Assembly (NCBI GenBank): GCA_009700485.1
Contig: WLLZ01000088.1
Location: forward strand, 1 to 7,267
Origin: Actinomycetota bacterium
GTDB taxonomy: Bacteria; Actinomycetota; Actinomycetes; S36-B12
Length of the DNA: 7,267 bases
Reading direction: 5' to 3'
Of this stretch, positions 1 to 5,012 are shown piece after piece. How positions within the stretch are numbered: the stretch's first letter is position 1; each line of letters starts with the position of its first letter. The notes below the pieces were generated by a model. The model saw nothing but the letters and a program-made list of their open reading frames with translations, did not search any database and was not told the origin of the DNA. A program made the position numbers and the translations under genes.

Positions 1-440
1 AAGCAGATGCCGAATTCATCCGAGCAGGCACCCTGCCCTCGATCGATCGCTCAAGAACTTCGGGCCGATTATTTGCCCGAATTCCAGCTCGACCTTACGC
101 GGCTTTTGCCGTGTCCGAGGCGCTAACAGATGGGCAGGTAATTGACGTCGCCGGTGGGCTGCGCGTAGCTCACACCCCGGGCCATACTCCGGGGCATATC
201 TCGCTGCTCCATGAATCCACCGGAGTACTTATCACCGGTGATTCCATTTTCAATATGGCCTCGCGGATGACGTGGGCGCTATCTGCTTTTTGCACCTCTT
301 ATGAACAAAGTAAGAACACGGCTGGGCGCCTGGGTGATCTTGAATTCAACGTGGCGGCTTTCACTCACGGGCCAGAGATTCGTAATAAGGCGCGCGAGCG
401 CATCCGCTCATTCTTGACGAAACGTGGAGCACTCGGGTGA
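1..440 (+). CDS. Metallo-beta-lactamase-fold hydrolase, C-terminal part (5' end outside window)
   Basis: The reading frame is open from base 3, so 145 residues and the stop are visible and the true start lies upstream; the GTG at 111 is internal. The segment His-Thr-Pro-Gly-His-Thr-Pro-Gly-His (171-197) is the third metal-binding motif of the metallo-beta-lactamase superfamily. It is followed by a Gly-Asp (Asp codon about 240, the bridging metal ligand) and a Thr-His-Gly (His codon about 366, the last metal ligand). The N-terminal HxHxDH motif would be beyond the left edge. The family hydrolyses thioesters, lactones, phosphodiesters and similar bonds with one or two metal ions. No signal peptide can be judged from this fragment. 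The stop overlaps the start of the next gene by four bases. The fold is confident, the substrate unknown. Confidence 0.9.
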   Translation, partial: ADAEFIRAGTLPSIDRSRTSGRLFARIPARPYAAFAVSEALTDGQVIDVAGGLRVAHTPGHTPGHISLLHESTGVLITGDSIFNMASRMTWALSAFCTSYEQSKNTAGRLGDLEFNVAAFTHGPEIRNKARERIRSFLTKRGALG

Positions 441-718
441 ATGAGCAAGTAGTTGAGGAGTTCAGCATTGAGCTGGACCGCGTCGTTGATCGCCTGCGCA
501 CGATGCCAATCACGAAACTCGAGCGCTCCGCGAGCCTTACGCGGCCGGTACTTTCTGAGCTAGCCGAAATGGCCGGGCAATTAAGACCAGTGCCCGATAT
601 TGCCGACCGAGCACTAGGTGATCAATGCGCGGTGCTAGGCCAGGAGCTAATTGACTCCGGCCGGCCCTGCGCAGCAGCCGCGGTGCTGCTGCGCGAACTT
701 CGGATAGCGCTGCCCTGA
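437..718 (+). CDS. Small conserved-looking protein of unknown function (93 aa)
   Basis: I do not recognise a named family. The gene starts at a GTG that overlaps the stop of the upstream hydrolase (GTGA). A GGAG at 426-429 lies 7 bases before it, so both a ribosome binding site and translational coupling support this start; the ATG at 441 is in another frame and stops after three codons. The product is predicted soluble and mostly helical, with an acidic amphipathic N-terminus (residues 5-22), a Pro-Val-Pro break near residue 51, a central Gly-Asp-Gln-Cys-Ala-Val-Leu-Gly segment (61-68) and an Ala/Leu-rich C-terminal helix (78-92). It has two cysteines (64, 78) and no evident catalytic motif or membrane segment. 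Its 3' end contains a long inverted repeat and its stop touches the stop of the convergent gene. It may be a partner of the hydrolase, but only position suggests this. Confidence 0.75.
   Translation: MNEQVVEEFSIELDRVVDRLRTMPITKLERSASLTRPVLSELAEMAGQLRPVPDIADRALGDQCAVLGQELIDSGRPCAAAAVLLRELRIALP
669..694. terminator. Perfect 10-bp inverted repeat, possible terminator for the convergent genes
   Basis: The arms 669-678 (GCGCAGCAGC) and 685-694 (GCTGCTGCGC) are perfectly complementary around a 6-base loop. Read on the minus strand, the hairpin begins 25 bases after the stop of the Bax-inhibitor gene, a usual place for a terminator. It lies inside the coding sequence of the 93-residue gene. No T-run follows on either strand, so a classical intrinsic terminator is not shown. 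The Ala-rich coding content could produce such a repeat by chance. Confidence 0.4.
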
Positions 719-1594
719 CTAGTTGCGCGTGAAGATTGCAATCAAGCGCAAGAACTCAAGGTAGATCCAAACCAAAGTGACAAGGAGGCCGAAGGCCATC
801 CGCCAAGATTCGCGCTCCGGTGCGCCATTGGCGATCCCTTGCTTGATGGCTTCGAAGTCGAGCATCAGGAAGAACGAAGCAATCAGGACGCCAGCAACGC
901 AGATGATCAGACCTAAACCATCGATGCCGTAGAAGCCCCAGCCCCCACCGACACCAAATAGCGCAGCAACGAATGATGCTAACCCGATCACCATGTAGGT
1001 AACCGCGGCCGCGATCAGCACGCTGACGAACTTCTTGTTGACCTTGATAACACCTGTCAAATACAGGACAAGCATTACCCCGAATGTTGTCATCGTGGCA
1101 ACGACCGCCTGAACCACGATGCCCTGATAGTTGGACGACTCGGCAAATTGGTTATACCAATTGCTGATGGCACCGAGCATCAAGCCTTCAAAAACCGAGA
1201 ACACCAAGACCAATGCAGGTGAAACTTTCTCGCGGAAAGCGATCACGAAGCCCAAAATGGTGGCGATGATGAGCGCCGGGAACATAATGATCGGGAAGGC
1301 GTAAGTCAGATTCCAGCCAACTACCGCGAACACTACGACCACCGCGAATACCAGCAGGGTCTTCATTATGACGTCGGTGATGGTCAGCCGCAGACCTGAA
1401 CCGGCGGTCAGATTCGCGAACTGCTCATTAGTGTCGGCCGGTGGCACCACAGCGCCGCTGGCGTACTGAGCGCCGCTGGCGTACTGAGAGCCGCTGGCAT
1501 ACTGAGAGCCGGGTGCCGGATCGCCCGCGAAGGTATACCCACCCTTGTTCGCAGGCTTGGAGTACTTCGACAAAACAGGGTTGTTTGAGTCCAT
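719..1594 (-). CDS. Bax inhibitor-1/YccA family integral membrane protein
   Basis: The product is 291 residues from the ATG at 1594. Residues 1-70 are a hydrophilic, probably cytoplasmic, Gly/Ala/Ser/Tyr-rich segment with three copies of a six-residue Gly-(Ser/Ala)-Gln-Tyr-Ala-Ser unit (29-46). About seven hydrophobic segments follow, roughly 74-93, 98-120, 126-143, 159-181, 188-214, 224-245 and 265-287. Family features are Phe-Glu-Gly-Leu near 135 and Leu-Asp-Phe-Glu-Ala-Ile near 245, acidic residues embedded in membrane segments as in the pH-sensitive calcium-leak channel BsYetJ. Members are linked to ion leak or membrane-protein quality control; the exact role here is unknown. The frame stays open upstream through the tRNA, but that part is tRNA sequence, and a promoter next to the ATG at 1594 supports this start. 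The TAG stop directly abuts the stop of the opposing gene. Confidence 0.92.
   Translation of the reverse strand: MDSNNPVLSKYSKPANKGGYTFAGDPAPGSQYASGSQYASGAQYASGAVVPPADTNEQFANLTAGSGLRLTITDVIMKTLLVFAVVVVFAVVGWNLTYAFPIIMFPALIIATILGFVIAFREKVSPALVLVFSVFEGLMLGAISNWYNQFAESSNYQGIVVQAVVATMTTFGVMLVLYLTGVIKVNKKFVSVLIAAAVTYMVIGLASFVAALFGVGGGWGFYGIDGLGLIICVAGVLIASFFLMLDFEAIKQGIANGAPERESWRMAFGLLVTLVWIYLEFLRLIAIFTRN
1454..1507 (-). repeat. Three tandem 18-bp in-frame repeats in the Bax-inhibitor gene
   Basis: The units are 1454-1471, 1472-1489 and 1490-1507. They differ from one another only at the last base or at one internal base. Because 18 is a multiple of three, each unit encodes the same kind of hexapeptide, Gly-(Ser/Ala)-Gln-Tyr-Ala-Ser. 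Copy number could change by replication slippage without breaking the frame. Confidence 0.9.
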
Positions 1595-1600
1595 ACGTAT

Positions 1601-1629
1601 AGGGTAACTAACCGCATGAAATTTGTCAG
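1601..1629 (-). promoter_or_regulatory. Predicted promoter of the Bax-inhibitor gene, likely leaderless
   Basis: On the minus strand, CTGACA (1629-1624, five of six matches to TTGACA) is followed after exactly 17 bases by TACCCT (1606-1601), which fits the actinobacterial TANNNT -10 pattern. Six bases then separate the -10 from the ATG at 1594, so transcription would begin at or next to the start codon and give a leaderless message. No Shine-Dalgarno sequence precedes this ATG, which agrees. The -10 is weak (three of six to TATAAT), so this is a prediction. Confidence 0.5.
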
Positions 1630-1633
1630 CCAT

Positions 1634-1710
1634 TGGTGCCCTCGATGGGATTTGAACCCATACTGTGCCGGGTTTAAGCCGGGTGTCTCTGCCAGTTGGA
1701 CTACGAGGGC
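1634..1710 (-). tRNA. tRNA with UAA anticodon (nominally Leu) but a short class I variable loop
   Basis: The minus strand folds as a full cloverleaf of 77 bases including an encoded CCA. The 7-bp acceptor stem is perfect (GCCCTCG with CGAGGGC) and the discriminator is A. The D arm (GTCC/AGAC) has three pairs and a GG in its loop. The anticodon stem has four pairs plus a C-C mismatch at 27-43, with loop CTTAAAC. The variable loop is five bases (ACAGT), the T stem is 5 bp and the T loop is TTCAAAT. A15 can pair with U48, as in a normal L-shape. The anticodon UAA (complement of 1674-1676) reads the leucine codon UUA. Bacterial leucine tRNAs normally carry a long variable arm, which is absent here, so the charging identity is uncertain. 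It lies between the hydrolase gene (57 bp after its stop) and the Bax-inhibitor gene; no clear promoter of its own was found. Confidence 0.88.
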
Positions 1711-1767
1711 CGCACATTGTTCAGTAACAGGGCAACCTTAGAACCCCGGCTGAATTGGCTTACCACC

Positions 1768-2451
1768 TCAGGTGCATTGGGCCCTGAAGAAGGCGGCACT
1801 GCGCTCCCAAGCAAGGCCGGCATGGCTTGGTGAATAGACCTCCGGCCGGTCATCATTGAAGAAGGCGTGCTCGGAGCCCGGGTAATCGAAAATCTCGACC
1901 TGGCCGCCATGTTCAACAATGGCCGCGGCGTATTCAGAAATCTTTGGGCCGGCCCAATCCTCATCCGACTCGGCCTTGTGGATCATCGCCGATTTTCCGG
2001 TGTAATTTCCCCAATCCGGGGCGTAGTCAGGCCACGGCATAGCGGGATAGAAAGCTGCAGCACAGGCAATGTGCTCACTGACGGTCGGGGCCAATAGCGC
2101 CAAGCCACCACCCATGCAAAAACCCATCGCCGCGACCTTGGTGGACGACACTTCAGGGCGGCCCACCAGGTAGGCGGCGGCACCGGCAAGGTCGGCAGCC
2201 GAGGCTGATACCCGAAGGCCCATCATCAGTTTTTGGGCTTCGTCCGGCTCGGTGGTCAAGGCCCCGCGGTAGTGATCCACCGCTAATGCCACAAAACCCG
2301 CAGCGGCCAGCCGATTAACGACTCCTTGAATATGGGGGACTAATCCCCACCACTCCTGAATGACGATGACACCTGGGCCCGCGCCCGACTCCGGGATGGC
2401 GATGACCCCGCCTACTTGCTCACCTTGGATCTCGATTTCGATATTTCGCAT
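1768..2451 (-). CDS. Dienelactone hydrolase family alpha/beta hydrolase
   Basis: The 227-residue product matches the dienelactone hydrolase family in length and motifs. It has a Gly-Phe-Cys-Met-Gly-Gly nucleophile elbow with Cys112, a Gly-Ser-Glu-His-Ala-Phe segment with the catalytic His195, an acid in the Glu-Ser-Asp-Glu-Asp stretch (probably Asp163), and Gln-Glu-Trp-Trp-Gly-Leu with Glu33, matching the glutamate that holds the cysteine in the classical enzyme. There is no signal peptide, so it is cytosolic. The classical enzyme opens dienelactone in chloroaromatic breakdown, but many relatives act on other esters or lactones; with no aromatic pathway genes nearby, I do not assign that substrate. 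The ATG at 2451 lacks a good ribosome binding site. An AAGAAT five bases upstream could be the -10 of a leaderless message, but no good -35 accompanies it. lacI lies just upstream on the same strand and may control it. Confidence 0.93.
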   Translation of the reverse strand: MRNIEIEIQGEQVGGVIAIPESGAGPGVIVIQEWWGLVPHIQGVVNRLAAAGFVALAVDHYRGALTTEPDEAQKLMMGLRVSASAADLAGAAAYLVGRPEVSSTKVAAMGFCMGGGLALLAPTVSEHIACAAAFYPAMPWPDYAPDWGNYTGKSAMIHKAESDEDWAGPKISEYAAAIVEHGGQVEIFDYPGSEHAFFNDDRPEVYSPSHAGLAWERSAAFFRAQCT

Positions 2452-2503
2452 GCTGCATTCTTGCCCATCGGGCGCGCTGACGTGGGCTGACCCGCCCCAA
2501 AGT

Positions 2504-2554
2504 TCACTGCAATTTGCCGGTCACTTCAATTTGCCAGTCACTTCAATTTGCCGG
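2504..2554 (-). repeat. Three tandem 17-bp repeats between lacI and the hydrolase gene
   Basis: The plus-strand copies are 2504-2520, 2521-2537 and 2538-2554. The consensus is TCACTTCAATTTGCCGG; the first copy differs at base 6 and the second at base 16. The third copy contains the stop codon and last codons of lacI. The other two fill about 39 of the 91 bp before the hydrolase ATG. The period is not a multiple of three, so this is not a protein repeat. It may be a slippage product or a set of regulator binding sites; the copies are not palindromic, unlike typical LacI operators. Confidence 0.9.
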
Positions 2555-3553
2555 CGGAGCTGTGGACCCACGAACAATTAATTGAGTCGGCACTTGAACA
2601 TGGGTTGGCACTTGCCCATCATCACTTCGGATCTGGCGCATTAAAGCCTCCGCGGCAATACCCCCGAGCTCTTGCACCGGTTGCGCAACCGTCGTTAGGT
2701 CAAGTAGTTCAGACATGTCGTGACCATCGATACCAATGACGGAAACATCACGGCCCGGATGTAGTCCGTGATTTCTTAGCGATCTCATAGCGCCAAAAGC
2801 CATTTCATCCGACATGGCAAAAACTGCAGTCGGTCGCTCACGCTCGGCCAGGAGTTTCGTCATCGCACTCTCAGCACCGGCAATCGTGAAGTAGCCGCGG
2901 GTTTCAAGGGCAGGGTCGACAGCCAAACCGGCTTCCCGCATTAAATCGGTGAAGCCCAGGTAGCGCGCATGGGGTGCGGTGAAAAACTCACCCGGTGGGG
3001 CCCCTGTTATTACCGCTATGCGCCGGTGGCCGAGGTTGATCAGATGTTGGGTGGCGGTTCGCGCGGCTGCTACGTCATCGATGCCGGCCGTAGAAACCCC
3101 GGCAATCGCTGCCCCGATGAGGCTCGTTGGCAAGTGGAGTGACAACACACTCTGCAATTGCGCATCCTGCGGTGCCAGTGCGATGGTGATGACACCATCT
3201 ACTCGCCGATTAAGGCGTGGTGCAACGAGGTTACGCGGCACCGGGCTGGATTCGTCGCCAACGCTCATCAGAAGTAAATCCATTCCGGCTTGCTGCAGAA
3301 CGGCTTCAACACCTGAAAGTACAGTGGAGAAATACCATCCGGCCACCTGCGGTGTTACTACTCCGATGCTGCCGGTACGGCCACTCGCTAAACGCGAAGC
3401 GCTAGGCGATATGACGTAGTCCATCGATAGTGCAACCGCTTTGACCTTGGCGCGTGTGGTTTCATCAACATTAGGCAGGCCGCGTAGGGCGCGTGAGACC
3501 GTTGCGGTTGAGACCCCCGCCGCCTCTGCTACATCTCGAATCGTTATGGTCAT
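2543..3553 (-). CDS. LacI family transcriptional regulator
   Basis: From the ATG at 3553 the product is 336 residues, the usual size. Residues 4-23 form the LacI helix-turn-helix (Ile-Arg-Asp-Val-Ala then Gly-Val-Ser-Thr-Ala-Thr-Val-Ser-Arg-Ala-Leu). A hinge follows near 49-58 (Ser-Pro-Ser-Ala-Ser-Arg-Leu-Ala-Ser-Gly), then a periplasmic-binding-protein-like effector domain from about 61 to 332, beginning Gly-Ser-Ile-Gly-Val-Val. The family represses or activates sugar and related catabolic genes as a dimer or tetramer; the ligand cannot be read from sequence. A GTG two codons upstream (3559) is the longer alternative, but the strong purine-rich ribosome binding site overlaps that GTG and is correctly spaced only for the ATG. 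The gene starts 23 bp after ppx. The likely target is the hydrolase gene downstream or a distant sugar operon; no CG-centred LacI-type palindrome was found in the flanking gaps. Confidence 0.93.
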   Translation of the reverse strand: MTITIRDVAEAAGVSTATVSRALRGLPNVDETTRAKVKAVALSMDYVISPSASRLASGRTGSIGVVTPQVAGWYFSTVLSGVEAVLQQAGMDLLLMSVGDESSPVPRNLVAPRLNRRVDGVITIALAPQDAQLQSVLSLHLPTSLIGAAIAGVSTAGIDDVAAARTATQHLINLGHRRIAVITGAPPGEFFTAPHARYLGFTDLMREAGLAVDPALETRGYFTIAGAESAMTKLLAERERPTAVFAMSDEMAFGAMRSLRNHGLHPGRDVSVIGIDGHDMSELLDLTTVAQPVQELGGIAAEALMRQIRSDDGQVPTHVQVPTQLIVRGSTAPPAN

Positions 3554-3566
3554 GTTCACCCCCCTT
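3554..3566 (-). promoter_or_regulatory. Strong ribosome binding site that sets the lacI start
   Basis: The minus strand reads AAGGGGGGTGAAC immediately before the ATG at 3553. The G-run ends five bases before that ATG, a good distance. For the GTG at 3559 the same run would overlap the start codon, which argues against that start. It suggests lacI is translated independently rather than only by coupling to ppx. Confidence 0.75.
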
Positions 3567-3576
3567 CAGCTGCAAG

Positions 3577-4506
3577 CTAGTTACCCTGCAATGCCAATGT
3601 ATAAACGATGCCATCTAAGATATCGGTTTCGGACACGACCACCTCGGTGCTGCCGGTAGCTCGCACAATAGCCCGAAGCACCAGTGCGCCCGCACCGATA
3701 ACGTCAACGCGGCCCGGGTGCATGAAAGGCAATTCAGCTCGGTTCGCCTTGGTCATGGCGAGTAAACGCGCCGTGACTTCCTCCACTTGCGCAGCGGTAA
3801 TGATGGAGCCGTGCAACAACGCCGGGTCGTATTCGGGTAGTTCAAAGGCCATTGCCGCAACGGTTGTTACTGAACCGGCGAGCCCTACCAAACTGGCAGC
3901 GTGATCGAACGGCACCGCGGCTCGTACCGAATCAAGTGCCTTTGCAAGATCAGTTTCAGCGGCCTCGATCTGCTCAGGAGTTGCTGGATCACTAAGCAAA
4001 TGACGTTCAGCAAAACGCACACAGCCAATGTCGACACTGATTCGGTTGGTGGGTGCCGCTGCCCCAAGGACAAACTCGGTAGAACCACCACCGATATCAA
4101 CAACTAGTGCCGGAAGCTGAACTAGGCCATCGGGCAAGCCCCGGGTTGCGCCCATAAACGAAAGCCCAGCTTCTTCATCACCACTGATGACATCCGGCTC
4201 AATTCCCAGTCGAAGGCGCACACCGGCCACGAACTCCTCACGGTTTCGCACATCTCGACTTGCTGAGGTCGCAACAAATCTAATCTGATCAATACTCGCT
4301 TGCTTGATCACTTCTGCGTACTCATCCAAGGCAGCGAACGTTCGCTCTAGTGCCTCGGTTGAAAACTCGCCGGTGCGATCAACCCCTTCACCCAAGCGGA
4401 CAATCCGCATGAGACGCACCTGCTCATGCAATACCCCTGCTTCATCAATATCGGCTACGAGTAATCGAATCGAATTGGTCCCGCAATCAATGGCGGCCAA
4501 GCTCAT
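3577..4506 (-). CDS. ppx: Ppx/GppA family phosphatase (exopolyphosphatase / pppGpp phosphohydrolase)
   Basis: This is a 309-residue, single-module member of the actin-like ASKHA fold, like mycobacterial PPX2 (Rv1026). Phosphate-1 motif Asp-Cys-Gly-Thr-Asn-Ser is at 7-12. Thr-Ser-Ala-Ser-Arg-Asp is at 80-85, Gly-Asp-Glu-Glu-Ala with the probable catalytic Glu at 109-113, phosphate-2 motif Asp-Ile-Gly-Gly-Gly-Ser-Thr-Glu at 137-144, and Gly-Leu-Ala-Gly-Ser-Val-Thr-Thr at 208-215. The C-terminal HD-like domain of longer Ppx/GppA proteins is missing, as in other short actinobacterial forms. The family removes terminal phosphate from polyphosphate or turns pppGpp into ppGpp; sequence alone does not decide between them. 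The ATG overlaps the DUF501 stop by four bases, with a GGTGA seven bases upstream. The DUF501-ppx pair is conserved in actinobacteria next to eno and a divIC-like gene; those are absent from this window. Confidence 0.94.
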   Translation of the reverse strand: MSLAAIDCGTNSIRLLVADIDEAGVLHEQVRLMRIVRLGEGVDRTGEFSTEALERTFAALDEYAEVIKQASIDQIRFVATSASRDVRNREEFVAGVRLRLGIEPDVISGDEEAGLSFMGATRGLPDGLVQLPALVVDIGGGSTEFVLGAAAPTNRISVDIGCVRFAERHLLSDPATPEQIEAAETDLAKALDSVRAAVPFDHAASLVGLAGSVTTVAAMAFELPEYDPALLHGSIITAAQVEEVTARLLAMTKANRAELPFMHPGRVDVIGAGALVLRAIVRATGSTEVVVSETDILDGIVYTLALQGN

Positions 4507-5012
4507 AGTTGGTCACCGCATGGATTCGCGATCCACCAAGGAGCCAGGGCCGTAAGCACCTCATCACCAAGTGGGTTAACCCCGGGGCCGGATGCCAAAG
4601 AGTGTGCCGCGAGAACGTGTAGGCATTTAACCCGGTTCGGCATACCCCCGGCGCTAATACCAGTCAACTCAGCCACCTCGGAAATTGCTGAACGATCCGC
4701 CAAGTATTGATCGTGGGCAGCCGCGTACTGCCCCGCTAATTCGGGGTCTGTTGCTAGTCGTTGCTCCATCGTGCGCATCAAGCCACTTGCTTCGAGGGTC
4801 CCGATGGCACCGGCTAAACGCGGGCAGGTGGCGTAATACAAAGTCGGAAACGGGGTGCCATCATCAAGGCGTGGCGTGGTGCGCACTACATCAGGGGCAC
4901 CACATGGGCAGCGGTGCGCAACCTGCATCTCACCACGAGGTGCGCGACCCAATTGCACTTCGACCAAGTCGATATCCCGCCCAGATGCCGGCTCCATGGA
5001 GGAGGTGGTCAT
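4503..5012 (-). CDS. DUF501 family protein of unknown function
   Basis: The 169-residue product matches the actinobacterial DUF501 family (Rv1025-like). Hallmarks are Gln-Leu-Gly-Arg-Ala-Pro-Arg-Gly (20-27), Arg-Cys-Pro-Cys-Gly (34-38), Gly-Thr-Pro-Phe-Pro-Thr-Leu-Tyr-Tyr (52-60) leading to Cys63-Pro, and Gly-Gly-Met-Pro-Asn-Arg-Val-Lys-Cys-Leu-His (122-132). The ending Gly-Pro-Gly-Val-Asn-Pro-Leu-Gly-Asp (142-150) is also typical. It is soluble, with no signal peptide. Cys35, Cys37, Cys63, Cys130 and His132 could form a metal or redox site, which is inference. The start at 5012 overlaps the amidase stop (ATGA); an in-frame ATG at 4997 is a possible shorter start, but the sequence before it is CT-rich rather than purine-rich. 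The function of the family is not established to my knowledge; its constant pairing with ppx suggests a related role. Confidence 0.93.
   Translation of the reverse strand: MTTSSMEPASGRDIDLVEVQLGRAPRGEMQVAHRCPCGAPDVVRTTPRLDDGTPFPTLYYATCPRLAGAIGTLEASGLMRTMEQRLATDPELAGQYAAAHDQYLADRSAISEVAELTGISAGGMPNRVKCLHVLAAHSLASGPGVNPLGDEVLTALAPWWIANPCGDQL

Noticed and set aside
111..113. GTG as the start of the left-edge hydrolase gene
   Set aside because: The frame is open to the left edge, and the metallo-beta-lactamase fold needs an N-terminal half carrying the HxHxDH motif; this GTG is an internal Val codon.
1595..1717. N-terminal extension of the Bax-inhibitor protein to 332 residues
   Set aside because: The extension would translate the tRNA gene. 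A promoter-like element next to the ATG at 1594 supports the shorter protein.
1711..1767. Terminator or strong promoter between the hydrolase gene and the tRNA
   Set aside because: No stable inverted repeat and no convincing -35/-10 pair were found, so neither is annotated; read-through into the tRNA is possible.
2463..2473. GCCC-ATC-GGGC hairpin just upstream of the hydrolase gene
   Set aside because: A 4-bp stem with a 3-base loop and no T-run is too short to call a terminator or operator.
2979..3419. 146-codon plus-strand open frame opposite lacI
   Set aside because: It lies antisense within a clear LacI gene and its protein has no recognisable motif; it is a shadow frame.
3568..3578. 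AGCT-GCA-AGCT interrupted palindrome before lacI as an autoregulatory operator
   Set aside because: The arms are only 4 bp, it lacks the CG-centred form of LacI operators, and it overlaps the ppx stop; chance is likely.
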